This document shows, piece by piece, positions 1 to 8,751 of a stretch of DNA of 35,238 nt. A program made the translations under genes and the position numbers. Source of the stretch: Chthoniobacterales bacterium (GTDB lineage: Bacteria; Verrucomicrobiota; Verrucomicrobiia; Chthoniobacterales; UBA10450); NCBI GenBank assembly GCA_025934755.1, contig JAICWQ010000011.1, positions 1 to 35,238 of the forward strand, in the 5' to 3' direction. The notes below the pieces were generated by a model. The model ran no database searches. It had not been told where the DNA came from and saw only the letters and a program-made list of their open reading frames with translations. Within the stretch, counting starts at the first letter, position 1; each line of letters starts with the position of its first letter.

Positions 1-180
1 GGCGGCGGCAAACTCGAACCGCGTGTGGTCCAGTTGGGGGAGCAAATCGGCGATCACTACGAAGTTAAGAGCGGTCTCGCCGAAGGGGAACGCGTGATCG
101 CGAGCGCGAACTTCCTGATCGACGCCGAATCGAAAGTGCAAGGCGCGCTTAAGGACCTCGAACCGACGGCAAATCATTAG
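1..180 (+). CDS. C-terminal end of an RND efflux periplasmic adaptor (CusB/HlyD-like), partial, truncated by window start
   Basis: Frame 1 is open from base 1 to TAG at 178-180: ...GEQIGDHYEVKSGLAEGERVIASANFLIDAESKVQGALKDLEPTANH*. The 'V.SGL.EGE.V..SANFLID.ES' ending is typical of CusB-type adaptors, and cusA-like gene follows 8 bp later. Absent from the ORF track because it has no start in the window. Confidence 0.85.
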   Translation, partial: GGGKLEPRVVQLGEQIGDHYEVKSGLAEGERVIASANFLIDAESKVQGALKDLEPTANH

Positions 181-188
181 ACCGGCCA

Positions 189-3100
189 ATGATCGAACGC
201 ATTATCGCAGCAAGTGTCAGGAATCGTTTCCTCGTATTTGTGCTCACGCTTTTTGCGATCGGCGCCGGCATCTACACCTTGGAGCAAACGCCGCTCGATG
301 CGATTCCCGATCTAAGCGATGTTCAGGTAATCGTTTATACCGATTGGGAAGGACGGTCGCCCGATCTGGTGGAAGACCAGGTCACTTATCCGATTTCGAC
401 TGCGTTCATCGCCGCGCCGAAGGTGAAGTTTGTCCGCGGCGAATCGATATTCGGCAAATCGTTCGTCTACGTAATTTTTGAAGACGGCACCGACATCTAT
501 TGGGCCCGTTCACGCGTCATCGAATATCTCAACTCAATTCGCGGTTCCTTACCCGAGGGCGTAAACCCGGCGATCGGTCCGGACGCGACTGGCGTAGGTT
601 GGGTTTACGAGTACGCCCTCGTGGATGATTCTGGAAAGCTCGATCTTTCACAGTTGCGATCGATTCAAGACTGGAATCTCCGTTATGCGCTTGAATCTGT
701 AAAAGGTGTCGCCGAAGTCGCGCCCGTTGGCGGTTTCGTAAAGGAATATCAGATCGATCTCGATCCCAACGCATTGCTCGCCCACGGCATCCCGTTGAGT
801 GAAGTCGTCGCACGTGTGAAATCGAGCAATGGCGACGTCGGCGGCAAAACCTTTGAGGTCGCCACCACGGAATATTTCGTGCGTGGCCGCGGCTATTTCA
901 AAACCATCGCCGACATCGAGAACGTCGTGCTTAAAGTTGAAAACGGGACACCAATTTACGTCAAGAATGTCGGCAAAGTTCATCTCGGCGGTGCGCTGCG
1001 CCGTGGTGTCGCTGAACTCGACGGCAAAGGCGAAGTGGTCGGCGGAATCGTGGTGATGCGCTATGGAGAAAATGCGCTCAACGTAATCGATGGCGTCAAA
1101 CGCAAGATTGATAGCATCAAGTCCTCGCTGCCGGCAGGTGTGCGAATCATTCCGACCTACGATCGGAGTGAATTGATCCATCGCTCCATTTCGACCCTAC
1201 GAGAAAAGCTGATCGAGGAATGCATCGTCGTCGCGCTGGTCTGTCTTGTCTTCCTTTGGCACCTCCGCTCAGCGTTGGTCGCCATCATTACGTTGCCGAT
1301 TGCGATCCTCGCGTCGTTCATACCGATGTTCTACTCGCACCTAACGAGCAACATCATGTCGCTCGGCGGAATCGCGATCGCGATTGGCGCAATGATCGAC
1401 GCAGCCATCATCATGGTAGAGAACGCACACAAATCTCTGGAACGCTTTCGGGAAGACCACAGCCGCGAACCAACCAATGGCGAACGCATCAACGCGATTA
1501 TTGCCGCGGCTAAAACGGTAGGCCGTCCCCTCTTTTTCTCGCTCCTTGTCATCACCGTAAGTTTCCTTCCGGTGTTTTCCCTCACCGCACAGGAGGGCCG
1601 CTTGTTCAAGCCCCTCGCCTTCACCAAAACATTCTCGATGTTTTTCGCGGCGATCCTCGCCATCACCCTCGCTCCGGTCCTCATGACGTTGTTGATCCGA
1701 GGGAAGATTGCCCCGGAAACGAAAAATCCCGTGAATCGATTCTTGATTTCGATTTATGAGCCGGCCCTGAACTTTGTTCTGCGTTTCCGCGGACCGGTAT
1801 TGTTCGGCGCATTGTTGCTTCTACTGCTGACAATTTTCCCGTTTGCGAGACTCGGCAAGCAATTCATGCCGCCGTTGAACGAGGGAACGCTGCTCTACAT
1901 GCCAACCGCAGTGCCCGGAATGTCGATCACCGAAGCGACGAAGATTCTCCAAATACAAGATCGGCAACTAAAGAAGCTTCCGGAGGTCACAAGGATTTTC
2001 GGAAAGGCTGGCCAAGCTGACACGCCGACTGATCCCGCACCGCTCTCGATGTTTGAAACGATCGTGTCACTCAAGCCGTTCGATCAATGGCCCCGCGGTA
2101 TGACCTGGGAAAAATTTCTGAGCGAGCTCAACATAAATCTTCGCACGCCGGGCATGGCGAATATCTTTTGGATGCCGATCCAAACCCGCACAGAGATGTT
2201 GACGACGGGATTTCGGAGCGCGTTAGGAATAAAAGTTTTCGGCCCCGATTTGCAAGGCATCGAAAACCTCGCTGTTCAGATCGAGAAAGCGATTGTCGAT
2301 CTTCCCAACACCCGCAGCGCGTTCGCTGAACGGACGGTAGGCGGCTATTTTCTGGATTTCGACGTGAACCGAGAAGCAGCGGCGCGTTATGGGTTAACCG
2401 CTGGCGATGTAAATGACGTTGTCGAGACGGCCATTGGTGGCAAGACAATCACGACAACAGTAGAAGCACGTGAGCGCTATCCGGTGAGGGCACGATACGC
2501 TCCGGATTTTCGGCAGGACCTCGATTCATTGAAGCGGGTGTTGATTCCAACTCCGACTGGCGCGCAAATCCCGATTTCACTTGTCGCGGACATTCGTTAT
2601 CGGACTGGCCCGCCCAGCATTCGCGACGAAAACGGGCAGTTAGTTGGCTTCGTCTTGATCGATCCGGCGACCGGCGACATCGACGGCTATGTGCGTAAGG
2701 CGGCAAAACGTATCGCGGAGCGGATCAAATTCCCGGCTGGCTATCACATCGAATGGGCTGGTCAGTTTCAATACATCCAGCAAGTCGAGGAGCGTTTGAA
2801 AATGATCGTGCCGCTTACGCTGTTAATCATTTTTCTGTTGATCTATTTCAATACCCGTTCGGTTGTGAAAACTTTCATTGTTCTTCTTGCCGTGCCGTTT
2901 TCTCTGATCGGAGCGTTCTGGCTGCTTTGGCTCCTCGGTTATCAGATGAGCGTCGCAGTCTGGATCGGCTTGCTCGCCCTGGCCGGCCTCGATGCCGAAA
3001 CCGGAGTCGTGATGTTGCTCTATCTCGATCACGCCTGGGAAAAGTTCCGCGCCGAAGGCCGAATGAAATCAATGATCGATCTTCGCGCGGCCATCCACGA

Positions 3101-3341
3101 AGGCGCAGTACAGCGTCTCCGGCCGAAAGTGATGACGGCGTGCGCGATCTTGTTCGGACTATTGCCCATCATGTGGGCGCCGATCGCACAAACCGGCGCC
3201 GACGTAATGAAACGGATCGCTACGCCAATGGTTGGCGGCATCGTCACCAGCGCGCTCCTCGAGCTTCTTATTTATCCTGTAATTTTCTTGATTTGGAAGC
3301 GATACACTCTTGACGAAGCTATTGATGTATCATCCGAATGA
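189..3341 (+). CDS. cusA: Heavy-metal efflux RND transporter permease (CusA/CzcA, HME-RND)
   Basis: 1050 aa. MIERIIAASVRNRFLVFVLTLFAIGAGIYTLEQTPLDAIPDLSDVQVIVYTDWEGRSPDLVEDQVTYPI is a classic HME-RND N-terminus; follows a CusB-like end. Confidence 0.95.
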   Translation: MIERIIAASVRNRFLVFVLTLFAIGAGIYTLEQTPLDAIPDLSDVQVIVYTDWEGRSPDLVEDQVTYPISTAFIAAPKVKFVRGESIFGKSFVYVIFEDGTDIYWARSRVIEYLNSIRGSLPEGVNPAIGPDATGVGWVYEYALVDDSGKLDLSQLRSIQDWNLRYALESVKGVAEVAPVGGFVKEYQIDLDPNALLAHGIPLSEVVARVKSSNGDVGGKTFEVATTEYFVRGRGYFKTIADIENVVLKVENGTPIYVKNVGKVHLGGALRRGVAELDGKGEVVGGIVVMRYGENALNVIDGVKRKIDSIKSSLPAGVRIIPTYDRSELIHRSISTLREKLIEECIVVALVCLVFLWHLRSALVAIITLPIAILASFIPMFYSHLTSNIMSLGGIAIAIGAMIDAAIIMVENAHKSLERFREDHSREPTNGERINAIIAAAKTVGRPLFFSLLVITVSFLPVFSLTAQEGRLFKPLAFTKTFSMFFAAILAITLAPVLMTLLIRGKIAPETKNPVNRFLISIYEPALNFVLRFRGPVLFGALLLLLLTIFPFARLGKQFMPPLNEGTLLYMPTAVPGMSITEATKILQIQDRQLKKLPEVTRIFGKAGQADTPTDPAPLSMFETIVSLKPFDQWPRGMTWEKFLSELNINLRTPGMANIFWMPIQTRTEMLTTGFRSALGIKVFGPDLQGIENLAVQIEKAIVDLPNTRSAFAERTVGGYFLDFDVNREAAARYGLTAGDVNDVVETAIGGKTITTTVEARERYPVRARYAPDFRQDLDSLKRVLIPTPTGAQIPISLVADIRYRTGPPSIRDENGQLVGFVLIDPATGDIDGYVRKAAKRIAERIKFPAGYHIEWAGQFQYIQQVEERLKMIVPLTLLIIFLLIYFNTRSVVKTFIVLLAVPFSLIGAFWLLWLLGYQMSVAVWIGLLALAGLDAETGVVMLLYLDHAWEKFRAEGRMKSMIDLRAAIHEGAVQRLRPKVMTACAILFGLLPIMWAPIAQTGADVMKRIATPMVGGIVTSALLELLIYPVIFLIWKRYTLDEAIDVSSE

Positions 3342-3349
3342 AAGGAGGT
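3340..3349 (+). promoter_or_regulatory. Strong Shine-Dalgarno (AAAGGAGGTG) overlapping the 3' end of cusA
   Basis: gAATGAAAGGAGGTGGCGACATGAAAATGG: AAAGGAGGT lies about 6 nt before the ATG at 3356. Confidence 0.75.
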
Positions 3350-3355
3350 GGCGAC

Positions 3356-3550
3356 ATGAAAATGGTATCAAGCTTAATCCTAATGGTGCTTCTCGCGATC
3401 AGCACTCTCGGAACGGAGAAAAAGAAGATGACCTGCACCCTCACGGGTAAGGAAGTCAAAGCATGCTGCTGCGAGGAGCTAAAGAGCGGGAAAATGTTCT
3501 GCACTCTGGCGAAAAAGGAAATCGATAAATGCTGCTGCACCGGAATGTGA
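3356..3550 (+). CDS. Small secreted Cys-rich peptide with two C-T-L-x2-K-E-[VI]-x2-CCC modules (putative metal-binding)
   Basis: MKMVSSLILMVLLAISTLGTEKKKMTCTLTGKEVKACCCEELKSGKMFCTLAKKEIDKCCCTGM*: signal peptide plus 8 Cys in two repeats; near-perfect SD; adjacent to cusA. Confidence 0.8.
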   Translation: MKMVSSLILMVLLAISTLGTEKKKMTCTLTGKEVKACCCEELKSGKMFCTLAKKEIDKCCCTGM

Positions 3551-3613
3551 AGCAAACCACCGTCCAGCCACAGTCGTTCGTTAAAACGACATACGGCGCG
3601 GACTATCAAACTG

Positions 3614-3808
3614 TTACTTCTTCGACTTTCCCGGTTGTTTAGTTGGGGGATTCGTTGGCGTATCGCAGCATGGCTCTTTTTGGATCTTTCCGCTCGCCAT
3701 ACATTTATACGTTCCATCCTTTTGCTTGACGCACATCGTTTCGCGCGGTTTGGCACTGAGTACGCCGGTCATGAAGCCGAGGAAAACAATTGTGCACAAG
3801 AATCTCAT
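3614..3808 (-). CDS. Small secreted Cys-containing peptide, convergent with the previous gene
   Basis: Internal ATG at 3808 gives MRFLCTIVFLGFMTGVLSAKPRETMCVKQKDGTYKCMASGKIQKEPCCDTPTNPPTKQPGKSKK*: signal peptide then C...CMASGKIQKEPCC. Confidence 0.6.
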   Translation of the reverse strand: MRFLCTIVFLGFMTGVLSAKPRETMCVKQKDGTYKCMASGKIQKEPCCDTPTNPPTKQPGKSKK

Positions 3809-4120
3809 CGGTCGAACCGTAAAACAGATTGATTGAAATTGCCAGAGCGACAGCGACAACACCGGAACATTATAAATTAGCGGGAGCGGGAACCCTGAAA
3901 ACTCACCCCCTGTCCTCTGCCAGAGCGCTCGCACCGCTCCACTCCAAACGAGCAGTCCTAAAAGCGCGAAACAAATCATGCGGCGCACGCGTCCCCCCCA
4001 ACACGATAACCGGGACGAGCATCTAATTCGAAAACGACGGCAAGATCATAAAACCAACGTTCCAAAGCAATGCCACCAGTCTGAGTGCCAAGTTGGGGAT
4101 TTTTTTAACCATGCCCGAAA

Positions 4121-4140
4121 GCGGTGCGAGGACGCACCGC
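4121..4140. repeat. Perfect 8-bp-stem hairpin GCGGTGCG-AGGA-CGCACCGC (REP-like candidate)
   Basis: Read directly; followed by ACTCCAAAG. A degenerate relative (GCACCGCtcCACTCCAAA) lies at about 3930-3949. Confidence 0.65.
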
Positions 4141-4205
4141 ACTCCAAAGATCTGCTCGCTTTTTTTAAACCTAGCGTCAGGCTCAAAAACGGGCTAACGA
4201 ATTTC

Positions 4206-5393
4206 ATGGGGAACCGGCGATTATTTGCAATCGCAGTTTTTTGCGCACTGGTTTTTTGTGCGCTGTTTTCCGGCTGCTCGCGTAAAGCGCCTCCAGCAGG
4301 ACCGGCTGCGCCTGAAGTTTTGGTGACAACGGTCCAGCCGCGGGACGTGCCGCGCGTCCTCGAGCGCGTCGCGACACTTGACGGATTCATCAACGCCAAT
4401 ATCAACGCGCAGGTGCAGGGCTACATCACTTCGCGCGAGTACAAGGAAGGCAGCGTCGTTAAAAAGGGCGATCTCCTTTTTCAAATCGATCCGCGACCTT
4501 TCGAAGCTGCGGTCGCCCAGGCCAAGGCCACGTTGGCAAAAGACCAGGCCAACCAGGCGAAGGCGGACGCGGACGAAAAGCGCGCGATGGATTTGTTCAA
4601 TAAGAAAGTGATCAGCGCCCAGGAACGAGATACTGCGACCGCTGCTGCCGGTTCGAGCAGGGCCAATGTTCAAGCGGATGAAGCCGCCGTTAAACAAGCT
4701 GAATTGAACCTTGGTTACACGAAAATAACCGCGCCGATCAACGGGGTCGCCGGAATCGCGAATGCGCAAGTGGGCGATTTGGTCGGCCCGACTACTGGAT
4801 CGCTGACGACGGTCTCCCAGGTCGACCCAATCAAAGCGATCGTGACCGCGGGCGAAGGACCGTTCACGGATTTTGTGAGCCGCCATCCTGACCCCGACGA
4901 ACGCCAGCGCTACGTGAACTCGCTCCAGTTCGATTTAATTCTGGGCAACGGCAACGTTTATCCGCACAAAGGAAAATTTTACGCGCTCGATCGGAGCCTC
5001 GATGTGAAGACCGGTTCCATCCGCTACGAAGTCACGTTTCCAAATCCGGGAAATGAGCTTCGACCGGGTCAATTCGGAAAAGTCCGTTTCGTCGCCGATA
5101 TCAAAAAAGGCGCAATGGTGGTACCGCAGGAAGCGGTGAACGAGCTGCAGGGAAATTATCAAGTCGTCGTGGTCGATCAAAACAACAAGGCGACCATTCG
5201 CCCCGTAAAAGTAGGCGAGCGGCTCGGCGGGTTTTGGGAGGTAACCGAAGGATTGAAAGCGGGCGACAAAGTAATCGTCCAGGGCTGGCAAAAAGTCCGC
5301 GAAGGGGCAGCTGTATCGGTAAAAGATTGGACCCCGCCGGCGCCGGAGGAATCCCCCAGCCCCCAACCCACAACGACTCCGCAAAATCCCTGA
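4206..5393 (+). CDS. RND efflux periplasmic adaptor lipoprotein (AcrA/MexA family)
   Basis: Start at ATG 4206: MGNRRLFAIAVFCALVFCALFSGCSRKAPPAG, with LFSGC lipobox; then VLVTTVQPRDVPRVLERVATLDGFINANINAQVQGYITSREYKEGSVVKKGDLLFQIDPRPFEAAVAQAKA. Confidence 0.93.
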   Translation: MGNRRLFAIAVFCALVFCALFSGCSRKAPPAGPAAPEVLVTTVQPRDVPRVLERVATLDGFINANINAQVQGYITSREYKEGSVVKKGDLLFQIDPRPFEAAVAQAKATLAKDQANQAKADADEKRAMDLFNKKVISAQERDTATAAAGSSRANVQADEAAVKQAELNLGYTKITAPINGVAGIANAQVGDLVGPTTGSLTTVSQVDPIKAIVTAGEGPFTDFVSRHPDPDERQRYVNSLQFDLILGNGNVYPHKGKFYALDRSLDVKTGSIRYEVTFPNPGNELRPGQFGKVRFVADIKKGAMVVPQEAVNELQGNYQVVVVDQNNKATIRPVKVGERLGGFWEVTEGLKAGDKVIVQGWQKVREGAAVSVKDWTPPAPEESPSPQPTTTPQNP

Positions 5394-5399
5394 TCGATT

Positions 5400-8300
5400 A
5401 TGTCAGAGTTTTTTGTCCGGCGGCCGATTGTCGCGATCGTCATCGCGATTTTGATGACGCTGCTCGGCGCGGTCTGCATTTTCGGGTTACCGATCGCGCA
5501 GTATCCAAAAATCGCGCCGCCTGAAATTCAAATCCGCACTCATTACACCGGTGCTGATGCACTGACGATTGAGCAATCGGTCGCGGCGCCGATCGAGCAG
5601 CAACTGAGCGGGGTCGACAATTCGAATTACTTCTATTCGATCAACGCCAACACCGGCGACGTGCGAATGGTGATTAACTTCGACGTTTCAACTGACGCGA
5701 ATGTCGATCAGATCCTGACCCAGCTCCGGGTGTCGCAGGCGCAATCGCAATTGCCTCAAGACGTGAACAATTATGGGGTGACCGTTCAAAAGTCGACCAC
5801 GGCGCCGTTGATGTTGATTTCGCTGTTTTCACCAAAAGGAACTTACGACGGAATTTTTCTCGCCAATTACGGTTACATCAACCTGGTCGATCAACTCACG
5901 CGGGTGCCCGGAATTTCCAACGTCCAGGTGTTCGGCGCCGGGCAATACGCGATGCGACTCTGGGTCAAACCGGACCAACTGGCCAAGCTCGGCATCACCG
6001 TGCCCGACATTATCACGGCGGTCCAAAAGCAGAACACGGTTAATCCGGCCGGCCAGGTCGGGAGCGAACCGATTCCGAGCGGACAAAAATTTACCTACAC
6101 CGTCCGGGCCCAGGGCCGGTTGCAGACGCCGGAAGAGTTCGGAAACATAGTTGTTAGGGCAAATCCGGACGGCTCGTTCGTTCGGGTAAAAGATATCGCC
6201 CGCATCGATCTCGGCGCGCAGACCTACAATCTGCGGGGACGACTCAACGGACAACCGGCGGCAATTCTCGCCTGTTATCAGCTCCCGGGAACCAACGCAG
6301 TCACAGCAGCGCAGGGAGTGCGCAAGCTGATGGCGGAAGCGAAGCAGCGGTTCCCAACCGACATCGACTACGCGGTTTCACTCGATCAGACACTCGCGGT
6401 GACCGAAGGCATGTCTGAAATCGTGAAAACCCTGTTCGAGGCGCTTGCTCTCGTCGTCCTCGTTGTTTTCATCTTTCTGCAGGGCTGGCGGGCAACACTG
6501 ATTCCATTGTGCGCCGTGCCGGTCTCATTAATTGGAACCTTCGTGCTCTTTCCCCTGTTCGGTTTTTCAATCAACACCCTGTCGCTTTTTGGATTGGTGC
6601 TGGCGATTGGACTTGTCGTCGACGATGCGATCGTCGTAGTCGAAGCGGTGGAACGTCACATCGAAGAGGGAATGGCCCCGCGGGAGGCAACGCTCCAAGC
6701 GATGCGGGAAGTATCCGGACCGGTGATCGGTATCGCACTCGTGCTTTCGGCCGTTTTCATTCCGACGGCCTTTCTCCCTGGCATCACCGGCCGATTGTAC
6801 CAACAGTTCGCCCTAACGATTGCGATCTCGGTGATTTTCTCGGCGTTCAACGCCCTCTCACTGAGTCCCGCGCTGTCGGCAATGTTGCTACGGCCCCGAA
6901 AAAAAACCCGTGGTCCTCTGAGTTGGTTTTACGACCGCTTCAATCGTGGTTTCAGCCGCGCGACCCATGGCTACGTAAATTGGTCGCGCTTCGCCATTCG
7001 GAAAACTCTGCTCAGTTTCGGATTGCTCTTGGTCCTTGCGGTCGGCGCCGGTTTTTTCGGCGCAAAGTTACCCAGCGCGTTTTTGCCGGAAGAAGACCAG
7101 GGTTACGTTTTTCTCGCCCTCCAACTGCCCGATGCCGCTTCGCTCGAACGGACCGATCAAGCGTGCCGGAAGATCGAGGATTTCCTGAGCAAAACCCCGG
7201 GTGTGCAATACACGACCAGCGTCATCGGATTCAGTCTGCTGAGTCTCGCCCAAAATACTTACAGCGCGTTTTTCTTTGTCACGTTCAAGCCTTGGAGCGA
7301 ACGAACCAAACCGGAGGAACAATACGGCGCGATCAAGGCGAGACTAAACAAATACCTGGCGAGCATGAGTGAAGGGATCGCATTCGCTTTTCCGCCGCCG
7401 GTGATTCCCGGGGTTGGGACGGCGGGCGGTTTCACTTTTGTGCTGGAAGACCGCTCGGGCAAAGACGTGAAGTTTCTTTCTCAAAACTTGAAAACCTTTC
7501 TCGATGCCGCACGCAAACGCCCCGAGCTCACGGGATTGATCACCACATTTCTGCCAAACGTCCCGCAGGTTTTCGTCAATGTCGACCGCGACAAAGTGGT
7601 GAAGCAGGGCATCGATCTCACCTCCGTTTATCAAACGCTGCAGACATTCATGGGCGGGTTTTTCGTGAATTACTTCAACCGGTTCGGCCGGACCTGGCAG
7701 GTATACATAGAGGCCGAGGGCGAATATCGGACCGATGCCAAAAACGTCGGCCAATTCTATGTCCGCAACGCTACTGGTCAGACCGTGCCGCTGGACGCGA
7801 TTTCGACAATCGAGAATATCTCCGGCCCCGAATTCACTCTTCGCTTTAACGAATATCGGTCGGCGCAAATCAACGGCTCAGCCGCTCCGGGTTACAGCTC
7901 CCTTCAGGCAATGGACGCGCTCGAGGAAACATTCCGTCAAACCATGCCTAACGACATGGGTTACGATTATCTCGGAATGTCCTACCAGGAAAAGAAAGCG
8001 CAGCAAGGCGTTTCGCCGGCTGCAGTGTTCGGTTTGTCGCTGCTCTTCGTGTTTCTTATCCTGGCTGCGCTGTATGAAAGCTGGTCGTTGCCATTCAGCG
8101 TTCTTCTCGGCACGCCGGTCGCAGTCTTCGGCGCGTTCGCGACCCTTTGGCTGCGCGGAATGCAAAACAATATCTACGCCCAAATCGGTTTGATCATGCT
8201 GATCGGCCTCGCCGCGAAAAACGCGATCCTGATCGTCGAGTTCGCGAAAAAGGAATACGAAAAAGGGAAACCTCTGCTCGATGCCGCGCTTGAGGGCGCG

Positions 8301-8525
8301 CGATTGCGTCTGCGGCCAATCCTAATGACATCGTTCGCGTTCATTTTCGGTTGTCTGCCGTTGTGGTTTGCCAGCGGCTCGGGCGCGGTCGCTCGTCGCG
8401 TCCTTGGTTCAACCGTGATCGGCGGAATGATCGCCGCCTCCGGAATCGCGATTTTTCTGATCCCGGTAACATTTTATGTAATCGAGCGTTGGTTCGCGGG
8501 ACACGAAAGCAAGGTTGAAGGTTGA
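5400..8525 (+). CDS. Multidrug efflux RND permease (AcrB/MexB family, HAE1)
   Basis: 1041 aa. [72 protein letters not shown] is a textbook HAE1 N-terminus; C-terminal [21 protein letters not shown]. Confidence 0.96.
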   Translation: MSEFFVRRPIVAIVIAILMTLLGAVCIFGLPIAQYPKIAPPEIQIRTHYTGADALTIEQSVAAPIEQQLSGVDNSNYFYSINANTGDVRMVINFDVSTDANVDQILTQLRVSQAQSQLPQDVNNYGVTVQKSTTAPLMLISLFSPKGTYDGIFLANYGYINLVDQLTRVPGISNVQVFGAGQYAMRLWVKPDQLAKLGITVPDIITAVQKQNTVNPAGQVGSEPIPSGQKFTYTVRAQGRLQTPEEFGNIVVRANPDGSFVRVKDIARIDLGAQTYNLRGRLNGQPAAILACYQLPGTNAVTAAQGVRKLMAEAKQRFPTDIDYAVSLDQTLAVTEGMSEIVKTLFEALALVVLVVFIFLQGWRATLIPLCAVPVSLIGTFVLFPLFGFSINTLSLFGLVLAIGLVVDDAIVVVEAVERHIEEGMAPREATLQAMREVSGPVIGIALVLSAVFIPTAFLPGITGRLYQQFALTIAISVIFSAFNALSLSPALSAMLLRPRKKTRGPLSWFYDRFNRGFSRATHGYVNWSRFAIRKTLLSFGLLLVLAVGAGFFGAKLPSAFLPEEDQGYVFLALQLPDAASLERTDQACRKIEDFLSKTPGVQYTTSVIGFSLLSLAQNTYSAFFFVTFKPWSERTKPEEQYGAIKARLNKYLASMSEGIAFAFPPPVIPGVGTAGGFTFVLEDRSGKDVKFLSQNLKTFLDAARKRPELTGLITTFLPNVPQVFVNVDRDKVVKQGIDLTSVYQTLQTFMGGFFVNYFNRFGRTWQVYIEAEGEYRTDAKNVGQFYVRNATGQTVPLDAISTIENISGPEFTLRFNEYRSAQINGSAAPGYSSLQAMDALEETFRQTMPNDMGYDYLGMSYQEKKAQQGVSPAAVFGLSLLFVFLILAALYESWSLPFSVLLGTPVAVFGAFATLWLRGMQNNIYAQIGLIMLIGLAAKNAILIVEFAKKEYEKGKPLLDAALEGARLRLRPILMTSFAFIFGCLPLWFASGSGAVARRVLGSTVIGGMIAASGIAIFLIPVTFYVIERWFAGHESKVEG

Positions 8526-8541
8526 GGGCTGAAGGTGAAGG
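8511..8541 (+). repeat. Degenerate heptamer tandem: AAGGTTG AAGGTTG AGGGCTG AAGGTGA AGG
   Basis: Read directly; covers the last codons (KVEG) and stop of the RND permease. Confidence 0.75.
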
Positions 8542-8547
8542 AAGTTG

Positions 8548-8610
8548 CTGTAGCGGCAGGCGTGTCGCCCACGAAATTGGGAAACGCGGCCGACACGGCC
8601 GCCTCTACAG
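8548..8610. repeat. Imperfect inverted repeat, about 22-bp arms (CTGTAGcGGCagGCGTGTCGcCC ... GGCCGACACggCCGCCTCTACAG)
   Basis: Outer 6 bp are perfect (CTGTAG/CTACAG), with an inner CGTGTCG/CGACACG match; lies between two heptamer tracts. Confidence 0.65.
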
Positions 8611-8627
8611 GTCAGGGAAACGACTCC

Positions 8628-8690
8628 TTCATCCTTCATCCTTCATCCTTCATCCTTCATCCTTCATCCCTCATCCTTCATCCTTCATGC
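8628..8690 (-). repeat. Heptanucleotide tandem repeat, nine units of TTCATCC (GGATGAA on the minus strand)
   Basis: 63 bp = 9 x 7. Units 1-6 and 8 exact; unit 7 CTCATCC; unit 9 TTCATGC. Confidence 0.97.
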
Positions 8691-8751
8691 CTCCCCGCAC
8701 TTGAAATTGTTCTGGACGTCCGGGCGTTTTATCGCCGGAATTTAGCGAACG

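Noticed and set aside
3573-3590. Hairpin GTCGTT...AACGAC after the Cys-rich gene as a terminator
   Set aside because: Six-bp stem with no T-tract on either strand; too weak to call.
6509-7372. 287-aa plus-strand ORF inside the RND permease
   Set aside because: Out-of-frame shadow of a clear AcrB-family gene; Arg-rich composition typical of GC-rich shadow frames.
8628-8690. CRISPR array interpretation of the TTCATCC tract
   Set aside because: Contiguous 7-nt units with no spacers and no cas genes in the window; it is a simple tandem repeat.
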